DNA of 64,000 bases from Nitrososphaeria archaeon (GTDB lineage: Archaea; Thermoproteota; Nitrososphaeria; JACIWG01): assembly GCA_029776065.1 (NCBI GenBank), contig JARVJP010000009.1, positions 640,514 through 704,513 on the forward strand, given 5' to 3'. The position numbers and the translations under genes are program-made. Below are positions 36,146-45,305 of the stretch, piece by piece (the stretch's first letter is position 1; every line of letters starts with the position of its first letter). The notes under the pieces are model-generated. The model was not told where the DNA came from. It was given only the letters and a program-made list of their open reading frames with translations, and searched no databases.

Positions 36146-36835
36146 TTATTTAAGGATGACTTGTTCGTTCAGCTTCAGCCATCTCCTTTTCCATAACCAT
36201 ACTAGCGGTAAGATCATGGACAGTATTATTGCTGCGTAGATGATTATGTAGTTCGTGTTTCCGAATTGTGATATTCCGAAGAAGGTTGCGACTGTGTTTG
36301 GGAACGATGTGATGGTGGTTATTACTGTTAGGTAGAATATGACGATTGTTAGGTCTTTTATTGCTGAGTTGATCTTGTTTGATATTGATGAGAGGTATAC
36401 GTTGATCGCATCTGTCATTATTTCCCTGTACGACTCCATTATGTCTATCTGCCTCGTTAGGGATTCGTGTGCTGTTTCGAAGAGGTCTCTGGCTTTCGCT
36501 GTCACATATGATGCCTGAGTCTTTCTAAGGTTGAAGATAAGCCCCCTCTCATACCAGAGGATTTTGTTGAAGCTAACTGTCCTAGACTTTAACTTAAACA
36601 ACTTCCGGATCGTATTTATGTCTGCTCTCTCAATCACGTCCTCTTCTACAGTGGCGGTGAATTCTTCCATCCTTTGAAAATGATAAAAGTTGTTGTCGAT
36701 GACCTCATCTAAGATATAGTATGCCACAATCGATGGTGGGTCGTTTAACTTCTTACGCATTCTCTCTATCACCATATCAACTATTTTTCGATAATCCTTT
36801 TTTTCTACTGTTATCAAAAACTCTTTTGAGATCAC
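36146..36835 (-). CDS. CorA-like transporter C-terminal part, probably truncated
   Basis: 229 residues with a long helical region followed by two membrane helices near the end (LTIVIFYLTVITTITSFPNTVATFFGI and YIIIYAAIILSMILPLVWLW). This is the stalk and pore layout of CorA. The pore signature GMN is not intact: the loop between the helices reads FGISQFGNTNY. CorA proteins are usually ~300-350 residues, so the N-terminal cytoplasmic domain is mostly missing. The GTG start is only 14 nt from the divergent ATPase ATG, leaving no room for a promoter outside coding sequence. The gene may have been cut by arrival of that ATPase. Confidence 0.6.
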   Translation of the reverse strand: MISKEFLITVEKKDYRKIVDMVIERMRKKLNDPPSIVAYYILDEVIDNNFYHFQRMEEFTATVEEDVIERADINTIRKLFKLKSRTVSFNKILWYERGLIFNLRKTQASYVTAKARDLFETAHESLTRQIDIMESYREIMTDAINVYLSSISNKINSAIKDLTIVIFYLTVITTITSFPNTVATFFGISQFGNTNYIIIYAAIILSMILPLVWLWKRRWLKLNEQVILK

Positions 36836-36849
36836 AATAGTTAAAGGAT

Positions 36850-38139
36850 ATGTTTTCTTCTTGGTTGGCTAGAGGAGTGCCTGTTGGGCTTAAGGAAAGA
36901 GCTTATCCTATAGAGTTATCTAATCAAGTGGTTGCAATAATTGGTCCAAGGAGAGCTGAGAAACCATACTTCATGTTTCAGATAGCTAAAACGCTTATGG
37001 AGAGAGGTTTCTTGAAGGAGAATATCGCCTTCATAGATTTTGAAGACGTTAGGCTACAGGGATTAAAACCTGAAGATTACTCTCTTTTTGTGAAGTCTAT
37101 TCACGAATATTTTGTTGAAAAGGATGGGAGAATAGTTCTTCTTTTAGACGAGGTTCAAAACCTTAGAAGTTGGCAGAGCTGGGTAAGAACGTTACATAAT
37201 TCTCGGAGCTACTATATCTTTGTATCAGGGTCTTCTTCAAAACTGTCTTCTAAAGAAGTTTCCACAGAATTAAGGGGGAGGTATATTTCCAAGCTTATTC
37301 TGCCACTGTCCTTCAAAGAGTTTCTTAGGTTCAAAGATGTGAAATTGCAGTACCTTGAAGCACCTGAAGTAAGAGGAAGACTTTTGCAAAGACTAAAAGA
37401 GTTCATGGAATTCGGAGGATTCCCTGAAGTTGTTAGTAGTAATTATGAGAAGATAGGACTTTTGAAAATTTACAGGGAAACAATATTCTATCGAGACGTT
37501 GTTGAAAGGTTTAATGTGAGAGATGTATCATTTCTTGATACGTTTACAAAGGTTCTTATGGAAAACTTTGGAAAATATATTTCAATTTCGAAGCTTAGCG
37601 ATTACTTTAGAAGCCTAGGCTTAAAGAAGAGCAAAAAGACATTAGCCAACTATCTAAAGTATCTAGAGACGGCTTTTTCCATCTTCACAGTCGAAAAGTT
37701 TGGTTATAAGACTAGAGAAAGGGTCTTGCAACCTAAGAAGGTATACCCAATAGATCTTGGTTTTTATAGATTATCGCCCAGATTTTCTATGGATTACGGG
37801 GTTCTTATGGAGAGCTTAGTAGCGATAGAGTTGTTTAAAAGATCGTTTTATGAGGGAATAGAGTTCTATTATTGGAAGGATTACCAAGGTAAGGAGGTTG
37901 ATTTTATAGTTAAAAAGGATCTAAAAATTAGGCAACTTATTCAAATAACATATGCTTCCAGTAGAGATGAAATCAGGAAGAGAGAGTTAGAGGCCCTAGT
38001 TAAGGCCTCAATCATTTTAGATTGTAAAAACCTTTTAGTTATCACGTGGGATTATGAAAACGTATTAGAAGTCGATGGTAGAAAAATAAAATTTCTGCCG
38101 ATGTGGAAATGGTTAGCGATGGACTCTATTTCGACATAA
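36850..38139 (+). CDS. AAA ATPase/DUF4143 homologue with mutated P-loop (copy 4)
   Basis: 429 residues. The fold order matches copy 1, with Walker B IVLLLDEVQNL, YIFVSGSSSKL and C-terminal FYYWKDYQGKEVDFIVKKD followed by QLIQITYASS. The Walker A reads IIGPRRAEKPYF where homologues have G-x-R-R-x-G-K-[S/T]. Gly37 is Glu (GAG) and the Ser/Thr at 39 is Pro (CCA), each one base from consensus, while Lys38 remains. ATP hydrolysis is therefore doubtful although the rest is intact. It faces away from the CorA fragment. Confidence 0.82.
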   Translation: MFSSWLARGVPVGLKERAYPIELSNQVVAIIGPRRAEKPYFMFQIAKTLMERGFLKENIAFIDFEDVRLQGLKPEDYSLFVKSIHEYFVEKDGRIVLLLDEVQNLRSWQSWVRTLHNSRSYYIFVSGSSSKLSSKEVSTELRGRYISKLILPLSFKEFLRFKDVKLQYLEAPEVRGRLLQRLKEFMEFGGFPEVVSSNYEKIGLLKIYRETIFYRDVVERFNVRDVSFLDTFTKVLMENFGKYISISKLSDYFRSLGLKKSKKTLANYLKYLETAFSIFTVEKFGYKTRERVLQPKKVYPIDLGFYRLSPRFSMDYGVLMESLVAIELFKRSFYEGIEFYYWKDYQGKEVDFIVKKDLKIRQLIQITYASSRDEIRKRELEALVKASIILDCKNLLVITWDYENVLEVDGRKIKFLPMWKWLAMDSIST

Positions 38140-38269
38140 CTTTGATTTCGTAATTGAGGTTTGGATCTGAGTGTTGTCCGCCAAAGATGCTCTGTAAGTT
38201 TGAAACAAAGTAGAATACGAACCTCATTGGTTAGGAGAGATATCTAAATTGAATTAGATCTTGCAAAGT

Positions 38270-39799
38270 TTATTCATTATCTTCATTTATCCTCAGAAGC
38301 TTGTCACAGTGTTCCCTTGAGCTACTATAAGCTTCCTTGAATACTTCGAAGGTTTGTCTGTATACTTTGATGCTCTCTGGCCTTGGTATATGCACCTCTC
38401 CGTCTATAACAAGTTCTTCCGCCGCCCCCTCTATACTCTTATACTCCCCTATCGCTACCCCGGCTAGTATTGCTGCTCCTAGGGCTGAGGCCTCTTCAAC
38501 ACTTGTTCTAACAACTCTCTTCTCGAAGACGTCGCTCAGGATCTGCCTCCATAGACGTGACCTCGCGCCTCCTCCGCTTACCTTGATCAAGTCTATCTTT
38601 ATGTGATCTTCAAGTGCGTCCCCTATCCACTTCATTGTGTAGGTTATCCCCTCCAAAATGGACCTTATAACATGCTTCTTCCCATGTACAAGACTTAGGC
38701 CGAACACCATCCCCCTAACATACGGGTCTCTTACTGGAAACCTCTCACCTGACATGAAAGGTAGGAACATTAGGCCATCACATCCAACTGGAGCCTTCTC
38801 CGCTTCCTCGTCTAGGAGCTTGTAAACATCCACTCCCTGCTCAGCAGCCATCTCCCTCTCCTTATCAGCGAAGTTATCCCTGTACCATCTTAGGACGATC
38901 CCGCAGTTGTTCACAGCACCACCGCACAGCCAACGCTTTGAAGCAATATAGTAGCAGAAGAACCTCATATCGCTATCCCACATAGGCTTCCTTGAAACAA
39001 TCCTGACCGCTCCACTTGAACCAAGATTAGCTGCGCAAACCTTAGATCCTACCGCGTTGAGTCCGATGTTTGATAATGCGCCATCTGATGCTCCTAGGGC
39101 AACGGGCACACCCTCATCTAACCCAAGTTCTTTTGCAGCATGGCTTGGAAGCTTATCAAACACCCTGTCCCCCTCAATCAATGTTGGAAGGTGTTCCTCG
39201 CTTATTCCAATAGCTTCTAAGAGCCTCTCATCCCATTTTATTGAGCTAATGTTGAGCAGCTGCGAGCCTGAAGCGAGTGAAGGGTTCGTGTAATAGTCTC
39301 CGAATAACTTGAAAATTATGTAGTCCTGCGCTGTTAAGATCCTCTTACACTCTGCGAAGGTGTTGGGTTGGTTCTCCTTGACCCAAAGTATCTTCGGAGC
39401 GGTGTAGACGAAGAGCGGTGGGCAACCAGTCCTCCTGTACAGCTCCTTAGCCCCCAACAGTTTCTCCAGTTCTTCTGCTTGCCCACCTGCTCTGACATCA
39501 ACCCACGGAATAAGCTTGGTCAAAGGCTTACCATCTTTATCGACACAGCATAGGCCGTGCATCTGCCCAGAGAAGCCAACCGCTTTAATATGTCTCCCAA
39601 CATGCTTTGCAACTGACTGTGTTGCTTTAACGGTGGAAAGGTAGAGTTCCTCGGCGTCCTGCTCAGCCCAGCTCGGCTTAGGGTGTTCAACACCTACCTC
39701 GATCTTGTCTTCCTTAACCACTCTACCTTTGACATCGAATGCTAATGCTTTAACAGCAGTGGTTCCTATATCTACTCCAAGTATGACGTCTTTATCCAA
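38270..39799 (-). CDS. xylB: Xylulokinase-like FGGY sugar kinase
   Basis: 509 residues. ILGVDIGTTAVKALAFDVKGRV is the first ATP-binding strand-loop. AVGFSGQMHGLCCVDKDGKPL and IPWVDVRAGGQAEEL match xylulokinase substrate-site segments. The second phosphate loop is VALGASDGALSNIGLNAV, and IKVSGGGARSRLWRQILSDVF is the adenosine motif. It would make xylulose 5-phosphate from xylulose and ATP, although FGGY enzymes differ in substrate. There is no sugar transporter or isomerase beside it. Confidence 0.85.
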   Translation of the reverse strand: MDKDVILGVDIGTTAVKALAFDVKGRVVKEDKIEVGVEHPKPSWAEQDAEELYLSTVKATQSVAKHVGRHIKAVGFSGQMHGLCCVDKDGKPLTKLIPWVDVRAGGQAEELEKLLGAKELYRRTGCPPLFVYTAPKILWVKENQPNTFAECKRILTAQDYIIFKLFGDYYTNPSLASGSQLLNISSIKWDERLLEAIGISEEHLPTLIEGDRVFDKLPSHAAKELGLDEGVPVALGASDGALSNIGLNAVGSKVCAANLGSSGAVRIVSRKPMWDSDMRFFCYYIASKRWLCGGAVNNCGIVLRWYRDNFADKEREMAAEQGVDVYKLLDEEAEKAPVGCDGLMFLPFMSGERFPVRDPYVRGMVFGLSLVHGKKHVIRSILEGITYTMKWIGDALEDHIKIDLIKVSGGGARSRLWRQILSDVFEKRVVRTSVEEASALGAAILAGVAIGEYKSIEGAAEELVIDGEVHIPRPESIKVYRQTFEVFKEAYSSSREHCDKLLRINEDNE

Positions 39800-39873
39800 C
39801 TTCCAACATCTCTAGCACACCATTTTCTCGCAATAGCTTTAAAGAATTTCTCAATCACCTCTCCAGAGAGTTG

Positions 39874-40360
39874 TTAGCATGTGGAAAGCCGTTTCTCTAT
39901 GTCCTTTAGGTCTAAACAGAAAACCTTCCTTTCTATAAATTCATCTGCTCTTTTAAAGAAGTTCTTTGCAATATTTGCAAAGTTTTCTCTTCTTTCCATT
40001 TTATAACATTTAACGAATTCAGTCTTTTTTCGAGGACGTCTTCGACGTCAACCGCTGTTTTTCCACTTACACTCAGCAAAGAGTATTTTGTTTCCTTCTT
40101 GTTTTATGCGATAACATCGATTTCTTTTTCTTTATACCTCCTCCTTCCAATTTTAGTAAAGGAGGAGATCGTCTCTAAATCACTACTTACTCGCAAACTT
40201 CTTCGAAGACTTAGCCTGAATAAACGTTAAACGCTTTTATCACCTTTTTAAGCTCCTATTTCCTAAACCAGAACTTGTTGAGGTCTTCTCTAATCTTGTA
40301 AATTGTGATTTCAACTTCTTTTCAGTTACCCGGACCTCTTTTTCTATCAGCATCTATTCT
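39874..40360 (-). pseudogene. Decayed archaeal ATPase/DUF234 gene, C-terminal remnant
   Basis: Fragments read in different minus-strand frames assemble into the end of a PF01637/DUF234 protein. EITIYKIREDLNKFWFRK comes first. Then come a W-x-K-E-K-E-I-D-V-I segment (GRWW-like), ILFAECKWKNSG and finally FFKRADEFIERKVFCLDLKD, ending at a TAA near 39874. Several frameshifts and stops separate them, and the ATPase half is gone. It is a remnant of another ATPase-nuclease-like element in this region. Confidence 0.6.
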
Positions 40361-40421
40361 ACTATAATCGAAAAGCGTATTCGTAATGTGATTATAAGTA
40401 TGTTTATAACTCTCCAAGATT

Positions 40422-41216
40422 CTAAGCTAACATTTCCCTTATCTTGGACAGTGTTGCTACGAATGTACCATCCATTAAGTAGAGTTGTGTCTTATCCTCT
40501 AATAGGTACCTTATCATCGGGCTCGGCTTCTTCTCCCCTAACCTGTTAACCGCTATTCCTCCAACAATCCTGTTAAAAGCCGGTAATACAACCAACATGA
40601 GATCCTTGTCTAACGTTTTGGTATTAAGACCGTATTTTCTTTCCTCGGCATATCTTTTCCTATCTAGCGTGCCTATTAGCCATATTGGTTCAATCAGCCT
40701 TAGGCCAGCGTCATCCCTAAGCTCTACCCTGTAGTGCCCGTGCCCTGTTATGATGTATGATGATCTTACGCTCTCCGATTCAGGCCAAGCATTCCCATGA
40801 AGTAATGTAATCAAACTGCTTTTGCATTTTATCGTGAAACCCCTTGAACCAACCACTCTAACATTATGAGGTATAAGGTTTCTTATTCCACCGTCATGGT
40901 TCCCCAGAGTTACAACCATGTCTTCGAACCAAGTCTGGAGCCTGTTGAAGAAGGTGGTCACCTGGAACCAGTCTGCCGGAGAGGCCCATGCGACCTTGTG
41001 TTTGACATCTCCAAGTATGTACAACATTCTAGCTCCATGCTTTTTTCCCAGGTCGATGAGCCGGTCTGCGATGATCGATGCCCTCTGTGGGAGACTTATC
41101 CCCTTCTTCGCGAGCTCGAGCTCGTAGCCTAGGTGTATATCTGAAACCACTAACGCCTTTCTGTCACAATTCAGCAGTACTGCTGAGTCCTCGAAGAGGA
41201 TCTTTAAGTTCTGCAT
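40422..41216 (-). CDS. Calcineurin-like metallophosphoesterase
   Basis: 264 residues from the ATG at 41216, which follows the upstream TAA by one base; a TTG at 41225 is also possible. Metal-binding motifs appear in order: VVSDIHLGYE (D-x-H), LYILGDVKH (G-D), VTLGNHDGG (G-N-H-D) and ITGHGHY (G-H-x-H). The family is the archaeal YmdB/MJ0037-like phosphoesterases, often near Lhr helicase genes and thought to act in nucleic-acid repair. Translational coupling with the next gene upstream suggests a two-gene unit. Confidence 0.85.
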   Translation of the reverse strand: MQNLKILFEDSAVLLNCDRKALVVSDIHLGYELELAKKGISLPQRASIIADRLIDLGKKHGARMLYILGDVKHKVAWASPADWFQVTTFFNRLQTWFEDMVVTLGNHDGGIRNLIPHNVRVVGSRGFTIKCKSSLITLLHGNAWPESESVRSSYIITGHGHYRVELRDDAGLRLIEPIWLIGTLDRKRYAEERKYGLNTKTLDKDLMLVVLPAFNRIVGGIAVNRLGEKKPSPMIRYLLEDKTQLYLMDGTFVATLSKIREMLA

Positions 41217-41217
41217 C

Positions 41218-41907
41218 TTATTCAAGGCTCAGAAGCGGGAACACCTCGGCTCTCACAAAGGATGAAAGGTCAGAGGCCTCTATCTTGGTGAAGGAGACGA
41301 CTATCCCGTTCCTAGTGAACCCGACGACATACCCGAACTTCTTGGATCTGACAACAACGTACCATAGCTTCCCATGAGTCAGGTACTCTGAGTAGAGTGA
41401 TGTATCGGCTAGGCTAGACCCGTACAGGGAGAGCTTGCTCACGTTGGGGATGTTGACGTCATCGAAGAATAGGACCTTCGCGTCCTCCATATGCTCCTCG
41501 TGATACCTTCTAATCGTTTCTGGGTCGATCCTCGCTTCAAGTATCTTCCCACTTACAACAAACAGTATCTTGCTCAGCTGGTTCGCCACGTTATTAGCCC
41601 TCTCCTTCTTCTCGAAGACTACTAGGATCAGTTTCCCCTTGAAGACGTAAAACTCGAAGGCTGCTTCAAATGTTCTAGGTATGAGTCTGAGCTCCCCCTT
41701 GCTTGGAATATGTAAGGGTACATCGAAGCTAAAGGTTCCAGTTAAGGACTCAGCCCTTGCTACAAGATCCTTAACCTCGTTCACCAGCTCGATTCTCTGA
41801 TTACCCTCGAAGTACTCGCTTGAGACCTTGAATCCTTTTAACTTCAAAGCGGTTTCATCTAAGGACATGAAATCTTCTGCGACAAAGATCTTACAGGCGA
41901 GAACCAT
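41218..41907 (-). CDS. Conserved archaeal protein, unknown function
   Basis: 229 residues with mixed alpha/beta composition and no membrane segment or recognised motif. Notable segments are FKVSSEYFEGNQRIELVNEV and VLFFDDVNIPNVSKLSLYGSS. It is coupled to the phosphoesterase gene, starting the two-gene operon. No function is offered. Confidence 0.7.
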   Translation of the reverse strand: MVLACKIFVAEDFMSLDETALKLKGFKVSSEYFEGNQRIELVNEVKDLVARAESLTGTFSFDVPLHIPSKGELRLIPRTFEAAFEFYVFKGKLILVVFEKKERANNVANQLSKILFVVSGKILEARIDPETIRRYHEEHMEDAKVLFFDDVNIPNVSKLSLYGSSLADTSLYSEYLTHGKLWYVVVRSKKFGYVVGFTRNGIVVSFTKIEASDLSSFVRAEVFPLLSLE

Positions 41908-42567
41908 AACTCTTTTCCTGAGGCAGCGTATTATTAAACTTTAGCCGCTTAGAATTAAGTTAGGCATCTAAACGGTGTTGTAAATAGGAAACCTTAAGAT
42001 TGTTGGTATGCAATTATTAAAAAGGAGTGCGTAGTATGAATCTAAAGTGTGGTCTATTTACAGGTTCCCCTTTAGGAATAATCTCATCAAATCAAATTTT
42101 AGTGTCTTTAATAAATGTCGAAGTCTTCGTCTTTGAAGTCAAATTAGGCGGTTCACGGGCCGTAACTTACTTGCTTACGAATAGTGGATCGTACTTCCCA
42201 TGTTGTATTAAGAAGGGCTAGACTGGGAACCATACTATGTTTAACATATCACCTATATAATACTCTTGAAGTTGTGATAACCAATATACAATTGTTTGGT
42301 GAATCTATACCCTCACACATTTTCATTATCGGCATTATAATTTCTGTTATAGCTTTGCTCTTACAGAGGGCCAAATCGTAACCAAAGTACTCTTAAAGCA
42401 TCACCACATACCAGATCAGTGGAAGCGCCTAAAGTGTCATGATCGATATAATTAGCCAAGTGATTTGCTGCCTTTGAATGTGCATACGCTTGCCTCTAAT
42501 TCTAGATATGGTATGTAGCAATAAGAGAAGACTATAAATGGATAATTTATCAATCCCTGTGATTAGA
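41908..42567. other. Gap with weak open frames upstream of the staygreen gene
   Basis: Two overlapping plus-strand frames occur: 42027-42221 (ATG at 42036) and 42184-42381. The second ends in a plausible membrane helix (IFIIGIIISVIALLLQ). They might be halves of a frameshifted small membrane protein, but there is no family support. The TATA-like actataaatgg at about 42532-42542 lies 26-36 nt upstream of the staygreen ATG. Confidence 0.35.
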
Positions 42568-42969
42568 ATGGCTCGCCTAAATCCTGAAAAGCTGAAAGTC
42601 AAGTATTCTTAGGTTTCTAGGTCTGGTGCTCTAACTATTCCTCGCCGTTATACGTTAACGCATTCTGATTTAAAAGGTGAGATGTTCTTGACGACCGGTT
42701 CTGACTACAATAACAAGGAAATATCGAAATTTTATACACGCCTTATGCGGGATGAGGTTTTGGCGGAATGGCAGATTCCCTCTGGTGACCCCTCCCTTCA
42801 TGTGTATTGCCACGTCAGCGGTGGACTTACCTTTGGGAGAGCGAGCTGGCGTGACTCGATCTTTAGAAAAGAACTACCACTAGCCCTTGAAGTCTTCCGA
42901 TATGGTGACAGAGCGCTCTACGAAACTAATCCAAGGCTGGATGAAGCTACAGTTTGGATACACTTCTAA
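42568..42969 (+). pseudogene. Staygreen-family protein interrupted by one in-frame TAG
   Basis: From the ATG at 42568 the frame encodes MARLNPEKLKVKYS, then a TAG at 42610-42612. It continues in the same frame with VSRSGALTIPRRYTLTHSD, FYTRLMRDEVLAEWQ, LHVYCHVSGGLTFGRASWRDSIFRKELPLAL and YGDRALYETNPRLDEA. These are the conserved blocks of the Staygreen family (PF12638), known in plants as a chlorophyll magnesium dechelatase and found with unknown role in some archaea and bacteria. Apart from the TAG the gene is full length (134 codons) and has a TATA box. An internal ATG at 42682 would make a 95-residue form. It could be a nonsense mutation, sequence error or readthrough. Confidence 0.8.
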
Positions 42970-43180
42970 TCCTCAAACCCCGGGTATAAAAGGTCTGAAA
43001 AATACGGTGTTATGGGTAATTTCAAGATATAGCATCTTAAGGGAATAACCGTTCTAGACCGTTGTCTAAGGCTCTTCCTTAAGATAGCTTGAACCTTTTA
43101 TGTCTATTAAAGGCCTGTCCAAATGATATTGCACAATCTCTGACGTAACTACGTCCATCGGAAATAAGAGTTAGACTCCT

Positions 43181-45070
43181 TTATTTCCACAGTTCGCCAG
43201 CGACATCATCCATACCTAGCTGTAACAACTTTTCTTTCGTGGGTTTTCCGGTGCGGGGGTCCCACCCTCTTAGTTTTAAGTATTCGGGTCCGGTGACATC
43301 TAGCTTCACTACCTCATTATTTGCAAGCCTCTGGGGTTCTTTAAGTAGTCTCTCTGGTAATCCATCATCAAAGATTGTGGCGCCGTGTTTTGAATTGAAT
43401 GCGCGTTTAAGGTTATAGACCCTCTCGCCTGCCATTAGTGCCTCACTTAGTGATATTTGTCGTCCGGTTATAGCATTGAAAGCTTTGATCAATCTCTCTT
43501 GAGTCCCGTACCTGAATCCTGCAAATATACACCATCCTGCGATGGTCAGGAACGTCCAGAAATCCTCCATTTTGATGGCTAAATCTGCTTTCCATTCTGT
43601 TGAACCCTTAGCACCGTACTGCTTATTAATTCCTATTTCAGGCACGTTAATGCCGAATAGCTCTGTCATTACTGCATTTCCCTCCATGTGATCCGGGCCA
43701 ACAGGACAGTAGGCGTAGTGGGGTCCTCCACTTTGAAATGCGCGAGGGTCGTGGCCTGGTAACTCTAATCCCTTAACTTGCATCGCATATTTATCGCTAT
43801 TTCTACCTATCATCATAGAAGCTCTCTTTGAGCCCTCGGCGAGCAAGTTGCCGACGCCGTCCCTTCTTGCTATCCTATGTACTAGTTCAATAGCAGCATC
43901 TGAGTTCCCGAATTTCAGATCTAAGCCATCTAGTTCCTCTTTGGACAGAATTCCCCGCTCATAACATTCCATGGCGAAGGAGATGGTTACCCCAGTAGAA
44001 ATGGTATCTAGCCCATATCGATTACATAGATCATTAATCAGGTTTATTGCATAGATGTCGTCGATACCACAGTTAGGGCCAACCATAGCTAGAGTTTCGT
44101 ATTCTACCCCTTCTACATTTTCTTCTTTCAATTGATATTTCCCTTCCCCTTTGTTCACAACCCTTCTGCATGCAACGGCACACATATAGCATGCATTGTT
44201 TTTTAATAGTATTTTGCCTGTACCTTGAGGCCAAGCCAATTTGTTTATTCGCTCCTCATCATACTCGCCAAATATGTCACCTGCAAAGTTGTTGTAGGGA
44301 ACGTCACCATTGATGAAATAGCTTACATATCCGGATACTGTACCCCCCTCTCTATATCTTTTGACCAAAGGAGAAACACTATAGTTGTCAAGTACTTCAC
44401 TCATCACTGCATTGAGTGCTTTTGAGTCGGCTACTGGGACTTCCTTTGTTCCCCTTATCGCAACTGCTTTTAGTTTTTTAAATCCCATTACAGCGCCTAC
44501 ACCACATCTTGCAGCAGCTCTGCCAGCATCATCGTGCATTATTGAAGCAAATCTAACAAGGTTTTCTCCTGCCTGTCCTATGCAAGACACTTGCATTTTT
44601 TTATCACCTAGATCACTTCGTATTGCTCTATCAGCATCTCTTGCATCCATGCCCCAGTAACTAGATGCCTCTTTAAGTTCGATCGAATCATCGCATATTA
44701 ATAGCATTGATGGTTTTGCTGATACCCCAGAGAAGATTACCATGTCGTAGCCCGCACGCTTGAGTTCTACACCAAAGAAGCCTCCTGCATTCGCATCCCC
44801 AAAGAGACCAGTTAACGGAGATTTTGTTACCACCGAATGTCTGCCCGCGGTTTGGATAGGTGTTCCTGTCACTGGGCCTGTCGTGAAGATCAAAAGGTTT
44901 GATGGGTCATATGCGTCTGCTAATATTGGGACTTCGTCGTAGAGTATCTTACCAGCTACACCGACAGAACCGATAAAGTCAACTGCTGTCTTCTTGTCAA
45001 GGGCTTCGATAAATATTTTTTTAGTTGAAAGATTGACTCTAACGACCTTTTGCATGTAACCATATAGCAT
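43181..45070 (-). CDS. Aldehyde:ferredoxin oxidoreductase (tungsten-type), copy 1
   Basis: 629 residues. MQKVVRVNLSTKKIFIEAL and FTTGPVTGTPIQTAGRHSVVTKSP are the tungstopterin-binding N-terminal domain. The 4Fe-4S cluster is held by C-Y-M-C-A-V-A-C (CX2CX3C) plus a distal Cys in TIAGWCIFAGF. LPGHDPRAFQSGGPHYAYCPVGPDH is also family-typical. AORs oxidise aldehydes to acids and reduce ferredoxin, or work in reverse. It is divergent from the opine-dehydrogenase-like gene. Confidence 0.93.
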   Translation of the reverse strand: MLYGYMQKVVRVNLSTKKIFIEALDKKTAVDFIGSVGVAGKILYDEVPILADAYDPSNLLIFTTGPVTGTPIQTAGRHSVVTKSPLTGLFGDANAGGFFGVELKRAGYDMVIFSGVSAKPSMLLICDDSIELKEASSYWGMDARDADRAIRSDLGDKKMQVSCIGQAGENLVRFASIMHDDAGRAAARCGVGAVMGFKKLKAVAIRGTKEVPVADSKALNAVMSEVLDNYSVSPLVKRYREGGTVSGYVSYFINGDVPYNNFAGDIFGEYDEERINKLAWPQGTGKILLKNNACYMCAVACRRVVNKGEGKYQLKEENVEGVEYETLAMVGPNCGIDDIYAINLINDLCNRYGLDTISTGVTISFAMECYERGILSKEELDGLDLKFGNSDAAIELVHRIARRDGVGNLLAEGSKRASMMIGRNSDKYAMQVKGLELPGHDPRAFQSGGPHYAYCPVGPDHMEGNAVMTELFGINVPEIGINKQYGAKGSTEWKADLAIKMEDFWTFLTIAGWCIFAGFRYGTQERLIKAFNAITGRQISLSEALMAGERVYNLKRAFNSKHGATIFDDGLPERLLKEPQRLANNEVVKLDVTGPEYLKLRGWDPRTGKPTKEKLLQLGMDDVAGELWK

Positions 45071-45305
45071 AGGAAGTATGATCTTTTCACTGATTTAAAT
45101 ATTATAAGGCGAGAATATTCTGTAGTATCCAAGGTATCAATGCGATAACTCTAAATTTTTTCTTTGGATGCCATTATTACTCAACTATTATGCGGCACCG
45201 CTATAGTTATACTCAGATAATCTCATGATTATGCTTTTACATGTTGGCTATAAAGTCAGACTTGAGAAACTGAAGCTTAAACATTTATATTACTAGGAAA
45301 AGTGT

